Positions 20,957 through 32,280 of a stretch of 64,000 nucleotides of DNA are shown one piece after another (within the stretch, counting starts at the first letter, position 1; each line of letters begins with the position of its first letter). The notes under the pieces were generated by a model. The model did not search any database. It saw only the letters and a program-made list of their open reading frames with translations, and had not been told where the DNA came from. The stretch is from NCBI GenBank assembly GCA_047967505.1, contig CM106539.1, one strand, 5' to 3'. The position numbers and the translations under genes are program-made. The stretch comes from Dipteris shenzhenensis (Eukaryota; Polypodiophyta; Polypodiopsida; Gleicheniales).

Positions 20957-21385
20957 GAGAAAAAAAGAAAGAAAGAAAGAAAAGCCCTTGTGGGACTATG
21001 TGACAAAGCGCACACACCAAAAAGGGTAAACACCAACATCAGTTATAGACTGAGGGTGTCTCTTGGAAGTGCGTATACCACTCCCAAAGTTATTATAGAT
21101 TAGCTACATTGTACTAAGTAAGATAATCGGCCTGTATTACGTCAGTTTAAGACTGAGAGTCCTTAGGTTTGGAAAATCTTTGATAAGTGCTTTTCTATCT
21201 CTATAGACAGCACATTTTCCTTCTTTGTGACCATCCTTCACTTTGTTCAATTCTATGGGCTTCATCTTGAGCTGAATCAGGGTGAGCTCCTCTGAGATCC
21301 ATACCTTGGTACCTCTCAACTTATTTGTTTGCATAAGAATCTTGGTTCAGGCCTTCTTGTCATTAAGCACCACTTTAGCTTGTTG
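20957..21385 (-). mobile_element. Half-LINE E, 3' part (ORF1p end, 3' UTR, TTTC tail)
   Basis: Minus-strand ORF 21334-21137 encodes the end of an L1-type ORF1p: TNKLRGTKVWISEELTLIQL then AVYRDRKALIKD. It is followed directly by a ~180-bp 3' UTR with catagtcccacaagggctt stem-loop and (TTTC)n at 20957-20981. No ORF2 lies between. The same arrangement is seen at 30541-33706. At 21386 it joins a LINE-A copy cut after LSFYRDHFL-like sequence. Confidence 0.75.
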
Positions 21386-23937
21386 ATATGTAAGAAGTGA
21401 TCTCTGTAAAAGCTAAGCTTCACTGGGAGTTCACTCGGTCCGAAAAGTGTGTAGCTTTAGTAGATCCTCACGGATAACCTGGTTGACCTCGTGTGATAAG
21501 AGGGGAGAGAACGGAGCATCCATGCTATACTGGAAGGGAGGTAGTACCATGTGGAGCCCCAGTCGCTCAAACCATCTCTTTGTACGTGCATACCAGCACC
21601 TCTGATCTCCTCCTGCTGCAAGTGCCATAGAAGAGGATAGAGCTATCCATGGTAGCCTGCTACGCCCCGAGGTATAATCCCCATATTCCCTAACTCGGTA
21701 GAGATATGTGATGACCTGAAATGCAGCATCTAGCTGTAAAGGGGGTGACCCAAACTCAGCCTGAATGATCTAGTAAGGAACGGATGACTTACCACGAATC
21801 ATCCGTGATAACATGAGAACCTGTAGCCGCTCCACACGGACCCACATTGTATCCGACAAGTCTGGCCCCCAACAAGGACTGCCGTACATCCCCGCTTGAC
21901 GAGCCAAGGAGTCAAAAAGCAACCCCTTGGTGCGTGGATCCTAAAAGTGTGAGCGGAAGCACTGCCTCTCTAGCCTAGCCAATGAGGCATACCCTCCACT
22001 CAAGCGTCCCTGCATCGCGGGTCTCATAGTGAAGCTCAGTCCGGAGAAGATAACCCCAAGATAAGTGTATGATGAAACCATCTCAACAGATGACCTTGCA
22101 AATGTGAACTGCTCCTGACGCATGATGGCTCGAGATGTATTGAAGACCATGACCTTGGTTTTACCCAGGTTGACCTTCAAATCATGAGACTCACAAAAGG
22201 ACTATATTGCGTCTAGGTGTCTCTGAAGCCCCTCTGCTAAGGAAGACAAGAGAGCCACGTCATCTGCATAGAGCAAAATCTAGATCAACGTGCCCGCAAG
22301 AGAGCAACCTACACCCCCCTGTATCTGCATCGTTGTCTCAAGCTCGTCAATGTAGAGGCCAAACAAGGTAGGCAACAAAGGACACCCTTGTTTGACCCTG
22401 ATGGTACTCATGATCTCGTCTGTCCACCCGGATCCTGCCCGACGGATCCTGCCCGAACTCTGCCAGAAACTCTCTCGTAAAGTGCCATGACAGCCCAAAT
22501 GATCTCCTGGTCATAACCCCAAGTCTTGTAGGCGCCGTATGAGGCGGGCTCTCAAGACCGTGTCAAATGTCTTGCGAAAATCCACAAAGCAACAATAAAC
22601 CCTCTGCTTCCGTGGCATCGCCTCCTCGATGATACATCTGAGCGTGAGAATGTGGTCCATGGTTCCATGATCACGCCGGAATCTGGCCTGTCCTGCTGCT
22701 CTAAGTCCTCGACACTCTGTAAGTCTGCTAACCTCGGAGTCAAGTACTGATGCATAAATCTTGCACATGACATGTCCAATCATAATGGTCCTGTAGTTCT
22801 CCGGGCTCATGGGATCCCCTGCCTTGTGGATGGGTGAGATAGTGTTAATGGTCCAAGTGTGTGGAAATCCCAAACAAACCGCTTCATTAAAAAGCTTTGC
22901 TAAGATCGGGGCTAGGAGGTTAATCCCATATGCAATGAACTTAGTGCATAGCCCCTAATGATCCTTCGCTCGGCCATTATGAAGTTTCATTACGGCATCC
23001 TTTACCCCTCCTCTAGTGAAGAGGGTGCAGGATGTGGGACGAGGCATGTGTGAGAGGTTAGGGACTGGCTGATTTGGGATGTCAAAAAGTGTGCGTGCAT
23101 AATCAAACCAGATCTGGGTGTTAGTGAGTGGCGGAGGGGACCGTCCTTCTAGAAATCTCGTACCAGTCTACGGTATTCACGTAGTGTATCTGGTGCGCTT
23201 GGAAGACTGTTTTTGGTTTTGAATCTGAGTTGACGGCGTAAGGCCTTACACTCATCATCGTACCAACTATTACAGGGTATGATTCCAAGGGGTGGTGGGC
23301 GGGTGGAGCGGGTGGTGTGGGAAAAAGCGTGAATGGCAGCCTCGTGGAGTGAGCGGGTGACAAGGGCAGCATGATCCTCCAAAAGGGATATGAAGTCAAT
23401 ATAAGCGAGAAGTATATACAGACGGCCAGAGTAAGAAGGTGAGTGATCCCGATCAAAGCGTATATCGTGGTAGGTGGAGTAAGCACTGAGTAGGGTGGAA
23501 GGTGCTATGCGAAGGGAGGTGGAGATACGAAAGAAAAGGTATGTACGATCAGCCCCTAGGGGGAGAGGTGCTACAGTGAAGTCAGTAATGCGAGATGTAA
23601 AGACAGGGGATCCCATGATGCAATCAACAACACTGGAGCCCCCCCCATGTGGAAAGCATGTGAAACCACCTGAAGCGGTCCATCTGTCAAGACCATTATA
23701 GATAATGAGATCATGTATCCTACCTAGGTCTAATAGGGCCTACCCATAAGATGAGAATGGACCTCGCCTGTCAGCCGAAACCCGTAGCATACCTGCCTCC
23801 TCAAGGTCAACATCTGCCGGTAGAGTGGAATCATCTCTGAAGTCAAGAAGTGGTACCTGACGGGCCCTTGTCCTCGCGTTGAAGTCCCCCACTAAAAGGA
23901 CTTCTCCGCGACTAGAAAAGTCAACGATGGACTGGGG
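21386..23937 (-). pseudogene. LINE-A copy: endonuclease end to RT thumb
   Basis: Reading down the minus strand: GEVLLVGDFNART (catalytic GDFN), DLGRIHDLIIYNGLDRW, SVVDCIMGSP, the linker SWYDDECKALRRQLRFKTKN, then RT motifs NYRTIMIGHVMCKIYASVLD, FVDFRKTFDTV, GCPLLPTLFGLYIDEL, NLGKTKVMVFNTSR and the thumb WYARTKRWFERLGLH. The YADD region is damaged and frames change at least four times. Its 3' end is replaced by half-LINE E at 21385. Confidence 0.85.
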
Positions 23938-24014
23938 CTGAGCTACCTTACTGTTGTAGAAAGTATATCTGCTCTTGTGGGTCTAAGCTAATCCTTCCCT
24001 TGTAATGCAATGTG
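23938..24014 (-). mobile_element. 77-bp ORF1p fragment between two LINE-A copies
   Basis: gtagaaagtatatctgctc, gtgggtctaagc and aatgcaatgtg align with 33400-33470, inside the half-LINE E ORF1. It sits precisely between LINE-A sequence ending GQFRVSSH and LINE-A endonuclease sequence. Confidence 0.75.
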
Positions 24015-25498
24015 AAGAGACCCGGAACTGCCCAATAGAGATCCTCAGTGAGTGGGGTAAGTAGATCTGTGTGTATCCTAGGGAGTCGATGAAACCCTCC
24101 TCTGTGATATGTAAGCATTGATCTCTGTAGAAGCTAAGCTTCATTGGGAGTTCACTGGTCCCAACCAGGTCCAAAATGTATGTAGCTATAAGAGATCCTC
24201 ACGGATAACCTCATTGACCTCGTGTGATAGGAGGGGAGAAAACAGAGCATCCATGATGTATTGGAAGGAAGGTAGTCTATCCATGCGGAGCCCCAGTCAC
24301 TCAAATCATTTCTCTGTGCGTGCATATCTCTGGTCCCCTCCTGCTGCAAGTGCCATAGAAGAGGACAATGCTAGCCATGGTAGCCTACTACACCCAAAGG
24401 TGTAATCCCCATACTCCCTAACTTGGTATAGATACGTGATGACCTAAAATGCAGCATCTAGCTGTAATGGGGGTGACCCAAACTCAGCCTGAATGATCTG
24501 GTGAGGAACAGATGGCTTACCACGGATCATCCGTGATAACATGAGAACCTGAAGTCGCTCCACCCTGGCCCATTTTGTATCCGACAAGTCTAGCCCCCAA
24601 CATAGACTGCCGTACATTCCCGTTGTACGGACCAAGGAGTCAAAGAGCAACCTCTTGGTCCGTGGATCCTGAAAGTGCGAGTGGAAGCATTGCCTCTCTA
24701 GTCTGGCCAACGAAGCATATCCTCTGCTAAAGCGTGCTTGCATCGCGGGTCTCATGGTGAAGATGGGTCCGGAAAAGACAACCCCAAGATAAGTGTATGA
24801 AGAAACCATCTCAACAGGTGACCCATCAAATGTGAATTGCTCCTGGCGCATGACAGCTCGAGATGTATAGAAGATCATAACCTTGGTTTTATCCAGGTTG
24901 ACCTTCAAATCATGAGACTCACAAAAGGACTGGAGTGCATTAAGGTGTCTTTGGAGCCCCTCTGCTAAGGAAGACAAGAGAGCCACATCATCTGTGTAAA
25001 GCAATATCTGGATCAGCGTGCCCGCAAGAGAGTAACCTACCCCCCTGTGTCTGCATCACTGTCTCAAGCTCGTCAATGTGAAGGCCAAACAAGGTAGGTA
25101 ATAATGGACACCCTTGTTTGACCCCAATAGTGCTCATGATCTCGTTTGTCCACCCAGATCCTATCCGGACTCTACCTGAAACAATCTCGTAAAGTGCCAT
25201 GACAGCCCAAATGATCTTCTGGTCATAACCCAAATCTTGTAGGAGCCATATGAGGCGGACTCTCGGAACTATGTCAAATGCCTTGCGGAAATCCACAAAG
25301 CAACAATAAACCCTCTGCTTCCATGCCCTCGCCTCCTCGATGATATATCTGAGAGTGAGAATGTGGTCCATGGTTCCATGATCACAACAGAATCTGGCCT
25401 GTCTTGCTGCTCTAAGTCCTCGATACTCCGCAAATTTGCTGACCTCGGAATCAAATACTGATGCATAAATCTTGGTCATGACATGTCCAATCATAATG
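24015..25498 (-). pseudogene. LINE-A copy: RT core to C-terminal region
   Basis: Frames at 24988-25494 and 24444-25004 give MIGHVMTKIYASVFDSEV, YCCFVDFRKAFDIVPR, GVKQGCPLLPTLFGLHIDEL, then MLYTDDVALLSS (YADD altered to YTDD), NLDKTKVMIFYTSRAVM and SYTYLGVVFSG. They continue to SLRISIGQFRVSSH. Changes of the catalytic box and shifts mark it as dead. It abuts an opposite-strand LINE-A fragment at 25499. Confidence 0.87.
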
Positions 25499-26070
25499 GT
25501 CTGCCCAGCCTATTATGAGATCCGGGGACGATACCATTGCCACTACCAGGAGGGGAGCAGCTTCGGTCCATTCTCATGATTGATCCACTTCCAGGACCAA
25601 GTTTGCATTGTGCTATATCTACTTGAGATGCGCCGACACAGGGAGACCCTACTACGACAAATTAGAGAGCAGTATCACGCGATCAGGCCACAGGACAGAG
25701 AGGCTGACAGGGCACAGTGTCATGTCACAGACTTCTATGCATTCGAGTCACCTCCAGGACACATCCGGATGGAGGTGGAGGAGATAGCTGACATATGGGC
25801 AGCCTGGATTACTGAGAGAGGGATGCAGAGACCACCTTCAGCACGACCAGAGCACACTCTATTGAGGTCCGTCCTATCACAGCTTTCCTTAGGGGAGACC
25901 GCCCGAGGCGAGAGGTTACTCTGAACATAGCCCAACAGGTTCTAAGATCGAGGAGACCACGTCCTCCTTCGCCACCACAGCATGACACAACCCCATAGAC
26001 ACAGATCCGAGACATTTTCGCTGGTCACAGACGAGCCACCACGGTGTCGGGCTTTGGCTTCTTAGCCTGA
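25499..26070 (+). pseudogene. LINE-A ORF2 C-terminal fragment
   Basis: The plus strand starts at the C-terminal finger end (CPAYYEIRGRYHCH) and continues as a 114-codon frame, MIHFQDQVCIVLYLLEMRRH through LGETARGERLL, the basic tail after the finger. It lies head-to-head with the minus-strand copy at 24015-25498 and tail-to-tail with the one at 26074. Confidence 0.65.
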
Positions 26071-26073
26071 GTC

Positions 26074-26985
26074 TCAGATCTCAGCATGAGAGCTAAAAAG
26101 CCATGACAAACAGCCTACTTGAACATGTGTGCTAGGACCGCGAGCTAGGACATGCGCAAAGTGCTCAGTTCGTAGACCCTCATCATCTTGTGCTTTTCGG
26201 TTGTGTAGCCGAAGAAGTGCACCCCGCTCATTCTGTGTGGTAAACAAGTGACAAGTGGTGGGCCTGGGCATAGAGGACATGTCCGGTGGTGTCTGCACTT
26301 GGACATCATAGAGGGGACATCATAGAGGGAATATGCATACGTGTGCCAAACATCTGGGTCAGTGATGGGGATAAGTGACTTCCTCTCCGTTAGGAAAAGA
26401 CAAGGGTGTCCGAGGCACGTGCGAGGTCTATGTCATCCTCAAGTAGAGCTAGAGTACTCTCGCTAAGTGACTCACGTACACTGGGTCGAGGGCACGGTCA
26501 AAGTGGATCTAGACACGTGCAGGCGTGATGGGGGCTCTCCCTGTGGGTGGCATAGTGGCAGAGACATGGAAGGCCAGGTATGAGTGGTTGGCTCTGAGTG
26601 GGGGTGGGGGTACAATGAAATCGTGTATCCGTGGTACAAAGGCTAGTGGTACTCGACCCGCTGCCATGTGGGAAACAGGTGAGTCCTCCGTGGCCTCAGG
26701 TGTGATTTGAAGAGGACAACTACCCCCCAGAGCCTCACAATCCGCTCTCTCTCCTCAACTCCCTCCTATGAGCTGAATCCCATGTATATCCTATCACCGT
26801 GGGCAGCCCTTTCTGTGGGCTCTCATGCGTCTCAGTGTAAAAGATCATGTCCCTACCACTGCATATTTCCAGGAAGCCTCCAAGATCGGACCATAGTGTG
26901 CCATTACAATTCCATAGTGCTATTTTCAGTCCAGTGTGTACTCATCCCATGGGCTTGACACTGTCATAATTCTCCCTCTTCCTTA
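26074..26985 (-). pseudogene. LINE-A-like endonuclease and start of RT region
   Basis: Reading down: IALWNCNGTLWSDLGGF and DMIFYTETHESPQKGLPTV (EEP endonuclease N-terminus with the ETH motif), then HDFIVPPPPLRANHSYL, and near the end MSSMPRPTTCHLFTTQNER with KAQDDEGLRTEHFAH. The last part aligns with LSHVPRPTSSALFSSNSVR and AKDHDGLQAEYV at 30080-30000. The middle (GDFN) is deleted. It continues from the ORF1p fragment upstream, giving normal ORF1-ORF2 order. Confidence 0.65.
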
Positions 26986-26999
26986 TCTTCCTTGTCTCC

Positions 27000-27436
27000 T
27001 CTATCTCGGATGATCACTCTACCATCTCTATATGCTGCCCATTTCCCTGCTTCTCTTGCTGCCATTACTCATACCATTCCTTCCCTTCAATGCTCTTGTT
27101 GTAGGAGGGTGAGATCATCATCTAGATAGATTCTGGTCCCTTTCAGAGTCGCTCTTGTGCTCATGAGAGTCTTTATGTCCATGGCTATCCTGAACTTCAG
27201 CACTGGTGGCCTTGTAGGTGCTTCAGGTTTGCCTACCCTCCAAGCTGTCTCGCATGTGAGGTTGACCCCCATTTTTGTAAACAGTACCTGCCATCCATGT
27301 GTCACCCATTGTTAAATCCCTCACAAGGACATTTAATGCCTTGCTGGCCCTTCTCTTTTCCTCCTCAAGTGACTCTGATATAAATTCTTTCTTTGGGGCT
27401 GTTGTGCCCTTTTTAATCACATCTTTCCATTCCAGC
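27000..27436 (-). pseudogene. L1-type ORF1p C-terminal region
   Basis: Two overlapping frames (27420-27223 and 27305-27087) read SLEEEKRRASKALNVLVRD, AWRVGKPEAPTRPPVLKFRI and RATLKGTRIYLDDDLTLLQQ, then AGKWAAYRDGR. This is the RRM-to-C-terminal-domain layout of L1 ORF1p and resembles half-LINE E. It begins directly behind the (AG)n tail of the LINE-A' copy on the right. Confidence 0.65.
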
Positions 27437-27475
27437 AGAGAGAGAGAGAGAGAGAGAAAGAAAGAAAGAAAGAAA
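27437..27475 (-). repeat. (AG)10(AAAG)4 tail of LINE-A'
   Basis: On the element's strand this is (TTTC)n followed by (TC)10, after cctttaataaaat. Confidence 0.95.
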
Positions 27476-27700
27476 TTTTATTAAAGGTCCACGGAAGGCC
27501 ATACATGGCCTATGGGACACAAAATCATCCGAAAGGAAAATACATCATCAACGATGCGCCAACTAGGTGGCCTCATCGTAATACCGCTAAGATGCCAAAA
27601 ATGGCTACAAAAATCCTAGATACAAAATGAAATGAAATAGAGTACCAAAATTGCCTAGATACAAAATGTAAAATATGAAATATGAGGAACATCGTCTTCC

Positions 27701-28306
27701 CTAAGGGGTCTGTGATCCAAAGAAATGATGGAAGTCATGGCCATCAACCATGCCTCCTGCCATGAGTGTGAAGATCTGGGCAAGTGTCAAATGGGCTGCT
27801 GGCGGTGCCAAGTCTCCATGGAGCAATCTCCTCCGAAAATCTGCCATCATCCTCCGTCGTCTAGAAATAAAGCGACGGGTACGGCCTCTGTGTAAGATCA
27901 TCCTGCGGTGCTGCCGGATCATGTCATATGTACATCCTCGGGGTGGAACCATCGGTGCTCTCTGGCAAGATGGGCTATCTCTGTGCTCATGGTCCTGCGC
28001 CTCATCCTGCTCCTCATGAATAACCAGGTCTCTGGCAGGGATGCGACGGTGCTCTCTGAGGAATCTCTCTCTGTATCTGGTGATCTCCCTGATGAACAAC
28101 GCTAAGCAATACTGATCCTCATACTCCATAATCCGAGAGAGAGGTCCAAATCCGTGCCCAAATAAACAGTAAAATCTGCCACGGATCTCATAATATAAAG
28201 GGCATCTGCAAACAAAGTGCTCCTCAGTCTCCACCTCCCCCATAGTGCAACAAGGGCATATCCTAGTCTCTCGCCTGGGTCTATGTCCGGTAGCTGTACG
28301 ACGCAT
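27701..28306 (-). CDS. LINE-A' ORF2 C-terminal finger and basic tail
   Basis: It is the continuation of the RT frame after a frameshift: RRETRICPCCTMGEVETEEH gives C-x2-C-x9-H-x4-C, then PLYYEIRGRFYCLFGHGFG, then a long Arg-rich tail ending FHHFFGSQTP. The ATG at its start is internal to the ancestral ORF2. Confidence 0.85.
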   Translation of the reverse strand: MRRTATGHRPRRETRICPCCTMGEVETEEHFVCRCPLYYEIRGRFYCLFGHGFGPLSRIMEYEDQYCLALFIREITRYRERFLREHRRIPARDLVIHEEQDEAQDHEHRDSPSCQRAPMVPPRGCTYDMIRQHRRMILHRGRTRRFISRRRRMMADFRRRLLHGDLAPPAAHLTLAQIFTLMAGGMVDGHDFHHFFGSQTP

Positions 28307-28323
28307 CCTGCCGGCCTCAACGT

Positions 28324-30192
28324 CTAACTGTGGGAAGATACCCTGAGCTGGCCCAAGGCAATCCTGAGTGAGTGCGACATATGAACGCCGATATATCCTG
28401 GGGATATGATGAAGCCATCCTCTGAAATCCTGAGAAAATGGTCACGATATGTGGCCATCTTCGTAGGAAGCTCCGTGGGATGAACCCAAGTGCGAAACGT
28501 GTGTAGCTGCAACAAATCTGCCCTGATAACCTGGCTGAGCTCATGTCGAGTGAGAGGGAGGCGAGGGGCATCTATGCTGTATCGAAATGGTGGCAGCCTA
28601 TCCATATCCAAGCCCAGCGAGGTGAGCCATGTGGAGAGTGTGTGGTACCAACAAAAAGTATGACCTCTCTCCGCTAACATCTGCGAGGATGTCAGTGCTA
28701 GCCACGGTAATCGTGCTCTGCCTGCTGCTGAGTCTCCGAGCGCCCTGATCTTATGCAAGTACGTAACTGACTGAAATGCTGCATCTAGCGCTAGGGGTGT
28801 AGCTCCGAACTCTGCGAACGTAATCTGATGCGGTACCATGGGCTTCGCTCTGATCAATCTGGAGAACATGATGATCTGTAACCTCTCTACTCGTCTCCAA
28901 TCTGCAACCCTGAGATCTCCTGCCCAAAAGGGGCTAGCATACATGACTGCAGGTCTCACCAGCGTATCGAAAAGTAAGGACTTCGTGTCGAGATGCTGAA
29001 AATGTGACTGTGCACACTGCCTCTCGAGAAGAGCCAAGGCGGCATACCCTCTACTGATCCTATCTCGTGCTGCATGCGTCATGGTGAAGACTGGACCTCT
29101 AAATGTGGCACCCAAATATGTATACTCCCTAACTAGCTCCACCTCCTGCCCATCAAATGTGAAAGAGAACTCGCCTCTCCTATAAACCTGGTATGACGTG
29201 TTGAAGACCATGACTTTGGTCTTCCCAAGGTTTACAGACAACCCTCTGTCCTGACAAAAGCTGTGGAGTGCATGGAGATGTGCCTGTAAACCCTGCTGGG
29301 AGGAAGAAATAAGAACCACGTCATCTGCATAGAGGAGAATCGGTATCGTGGATCCTGCCAGTAAAGAACCTGTACCACCCATCGTCTGTATGTACATCTC
29401 TAACTCATCGATATAGAGACCAAAGAGTGTCGGAGACAAAGGACACCCCTGCTTCACCCCTATCGTACTGCGTACTTCCGCCGACAGCCCCGCCCGTGTC
29501 CTGACTCTACCTGTGACTCTCTCATACAAGGCCATGATCGCCCATTGAATCTCCCCATTGAATCCCAAGTCACGAAGTCGCTGGAAGAGTCTGAAACGCG
29601 GCACAGTGTCAAATGCCTTTCTGAAGTCCACGAAGCAACAATAGAGCCGTTGCTTACGTGACTTCGCCTCCTCAATCAAAGCCCTGAGTGTGAAGATATG
29701 ATCTAGAGTCGAGTGCTCTGCACGAAATCCTGCCTGCCCTCTAGCTCTCATGAATGTCGCCTCGGCATGGTCATTTATATGTCCTTCTAGAATGGTCGCA
29801 TAAATCTTGGCCATGACATGGCCAATCATAATGGTCCTGTAGTTCGACGCCTCCAAAGGATCCCCCGACTTGTGTATGGGTACTATGGTATTTTCTAGCC
29901 AACTAGGTGGAAGACCTGTACAAATGGACTCGTTAAAAAGACGGGAGAGGACTGTAGCTAAGGCATCAATCCCATGGATTACATACTCCGCTTGCAATCC
30001 ATCATGGTCCTTAGCTCTCCCAGTCTTCAAACGATGAGCTGCTGCTCGGACACTATTGGATGAGAATAAGGCAGAGGAGGTGGGTCTAGGCACATGGGAT
30101 AAGTCGATCTGTGGCTGGTCTGGAATATCATATAAAGTGGAAGTATAGGCAAGCCAAACCTGTGGGTCTGTAAGAGGAGTTTGAGATTTCAA
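28324..30192 (-). CDS. LINE-A' reverse transcriptase (622 aa open frame)
   Basis: An unbroken frame spans the RT domain of a non-LTR element. Motifs by residue: NYRTIMIGHVMAKIYATILE (about 117-136), FVDFRKAFDTVPR (187-199), STIGVKQGCPLSPTLFGLYI (242-261), ILLYADDVVLIS with catalytic YADD (288-291), NLGKTKVMVFNTS and EYTYLGATF, then the thumb and GFIISPGYIGVHMSHSLRIA. It would copy element RNA at the nicked target. The upstream endonuclease is missing because the copy is truncated. The frame stops just before the C-terminal finger through a one-base shift. Confidence 0.93.
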   Translation of the reverse strand: MKSQTPLTDPQVWLAYTSTLYDIPDQPQIDLSHVPRPTSSALFSSNSVRAAAHRLKTGRAKDHDGLQAEYVIHGIDALATVLSRLFNESICTGLPPSWLENTIVPIHKSGDPLEASNYRTIMIGHVMAKIYATILEGHINDHAEATFMRARGQAGFRAEHSTLDHIFTLRALIEEAKSRKQRLYCCFVDFRKAFDTVPRFRLFQRLRDLGFNGEIQWAIMALYERVTGRVRTRAGLSAEVRSTIGVKQGCPLSPTLFGLYIDELEMYIQTMGGTGSLLAGSTIPILLYADDVVLISSSQQGLQAHLHALHSFCQDRGLSVNLGKTKVMVFNTSYQVYRRGEFSFTFDGQEVELVREYTYLGATFRGPVFTMTHAARDRISRGYAALALLERQCAQSHFQHLDTKSLLFDTLVRPAVMYASPFWAGDLRVADWRRVERLQIIMFSRLIRAKPMVPHQITFAEFGATPLALDAAFQSVTYLHKIRALGDSAAGRARLPWLALTSSQMLAERGHTFCWYHTLSTWLTSLGLDMDRLPPFRYSIDAPRLPLTRHELSQVIRADLLQLHTFRTWVHPTELPTKMATYRDHFLRISEDGFIISPGYIGVHMSHSLRIALGQLRVSSHS

Positions 30193-30280
30193 GCGAAGGA
30201 ATTTCTTCCAGAATTCCTTGGAATCACAGCTGAAAAGTAAACTTCTCAGCTCCTCATTCCGGGCTAGAAATTGGCACTAT

Positions 30281-30310
30281 GAGAGAGAGAGAGAGAGAAG
30301 AAAGAAAGTT
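30281..30310 (-). repeat. (GA)9 plus gaaagaaag tail of a LINE-A 3' end
   Basis: On the minus strand: ctttaataaactttctttct followed by TC repeats, joined after ten bases to the LINE-A' copy. Confidence 0.95.
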
Positions 30311-30537
30311 TATTAAAGTCCTGACCGATGGCTCTATGAGACTGTGAGAAACATGATACAAGCTGAAAGGGTGGAGCTACTAAAACGACAATCATCACAC
30401 ATGCTCGATGCTAAATGCTACATACTCATAAAATCATCAGTACTACATAGTCATAACATCATCACCATCATCATAATATCACATCAAATCCAATGCCAAG
30501 TCTGGTCCAACACAACAGATACAGAATGTCGCTAGAA
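30311..30537 (-). mobile_element. LINE-A 3' UTR copy
   Basis: Contains, inverted, the shared gatgattgtcgttttagtag ctc block, gtatcatg and cagtctcatagagccatcgg tc hairpin followed by aggactttaataaa. Only about 230 bp of 3' UTR is present. Its 5' end abuts the (TTTC)n tail of half-LINE E. Confidence 0.8.
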
Positions 30538-30891
30538 GTAAGAAAGGAAGAAAGAAAGATATATTAACGTCTTCGGAAGCCCTCGCGGGGCTATGAGACG
30601 AAGCACACACACCAAAAGGGTAAACACCAAACATCAGTTATAGACTGAGAGTCTCTTAGGAGTGGATATAATCACTTCCAAAGTTATTATAGATAAGCTC
30701 CATTATACTAGGTGAGATAGTCAGCCTATATTACATTAATTTAACACTGAGAGTCCATGAGTTTGGATTTAAAATCTTTGATAAATGCTTCTCCATCTCT
30801 ATAGACAGCCCATTTTCCTTCTTCGCGATCGTCCTTCACCTTGTTCAATTCTATGAAGTTCGTCTTGAGCTGAATCAAGGTGAGCTCCTTT

Positions 30892-32186
30892 TTTTTTCCC
30901 AAAAAGATTACTTCATTAAGTATGAATGAAAGCCGCAAGCTCAAATGTGGGAGTACATCATGACATGCATGAAAGAAAAAACAGCTAAAAAAGAGCTAAC
31001 AAAAATCCAAGGTGGAGGCTGAAAATGCCACCTCAGCCCTGAAATAGTCTTAGAGAAGAATGGAGATCCTCTCCAAACTCTGAAAAAGGTCTCTCTCCTG
31101 GCTGTAGCTGCTCTAGAGGATCCCTCATGCTCGCCCAGATGGCCATCAATGTGTGTATAGTATCAGTCCATATACTGACCATCGACTAGGACGGGTGAGC
31201 TTGTGAACCCTCCATCGCCTCCGTACATCTGGCCCTCCAAATATGCAGAGCTGGAATGCTAGCCAAAATCTCCCAAGGTGTGTCTACCGAGGCATGAGCA
31301 ACTCTGAAAGGAGTGAATGGAACATCTTGGAGAGAGCATGACTCCACAGAGTGTCGTCGTATGATGAAAGATGAGTCTGAGTCTTGTCCCTCAAAAAACA
31401 CCTGAGCTCCAGTAAGAGATAACCATGCCACTGATCCCCAAGTCATGAAGAAGGGTGCGCTATGACATATGCAAAGAATCCTGGCAACACCCTTCCAAAT
31501 CGTCCTCGTCTGTCTGCACTCCCAAAGGCAATGCTGAACTGACTCGACTGTTACGTGGCATCGAGGACAAGTAGGGTCAGCCCCAAACCTGGATCTCCAC
31601 AGGTTCACTTCAATCCCTCCATGAATAGAAAGTCAAAAGAAGAGAGTGATCTTTCTATTTTTGAGGGATTTCCAAAGCCTTGTCCAAAAGTTTTTATGCA
31701 CCTCTGCATAAATATGAAAACTATCCCAATGAGAAGCTCTGGAGGGCCTCCAACATCTACTGCTAAGCTGAAATCTCCTGGCATTTGTAACTGTGTAGCG
31801 AAAGAGGGGATGCTCTTCTCTTGCCCTTCATCAATCCATTCCCACTCCCCTGGGTCCCACTGCAAGAACCTGATGGGAGAACCACCATATAACCAAAGTC
31901 TCCAGTACCCAAGTGCCAAGAGAACGGGGTCAGAATCAAGATACGACTGTGAATCCGTGCCTTACTCCATGTATCCTGCAATCCTAACAAGCTAGAAGGC
32001 TACCTCCAAAAGAATATCATCTGAGGAGAAGTATGCCTCCCGATTGAACATAAAAGACAAGGGTCTCCTCATGTGCATCCCACAAGACAATGACCTGTAA
32101 AGGAACACCCGTCCAAGAAAAGGCTCCCAACCAAGTGGACTCTATGATCGGTAAGTCATCCGTATCTATCCACTCTGCTAGTATGG
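30892..32186 (-). mobile_element. LINE-B insertion in half-LINE E, with 13-bp TSD
   Basis: The copy (1295 bp) has frames at 31605-31919 and 31186-31608 with the zf-RVT finger CPRCHVTVESVQHCLWEC and HASVDTPWEILASI, the LINE-B 3' UTR and a T-run (poly(A) tail). ggtgagctccttt occurs at both borders (30879-30891 and 32187-32199), and only once in the empty site near 21275. Confidence 0.9.
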
Positions 32187-32280
32187 GGTGAGCTCCTTTG
32201 ATATCTATACCTTGGTGCCTCTCAACTTATTTGTTTGCATGAGAATCTTGATTCTTGCTTTCCTATCTGAGTACCACTTT

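Larger units (their letters stand above)
27476..30279 (-). mobile_element. LINE-A' copy, 5'-truncated, best-preserved RT
   Basis: The 2.8-kb copy starts in the endonuclease-RT linker (LLFSCDSKEFWKKF) right behind the (TC)n tail of the preceding element. It contains the whole RT, the C-terminal finger and the 3' UTR, with one frameshift near 28315, and ends in the pyrimidine tail at 27437-27475. Confidence 0.9.
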
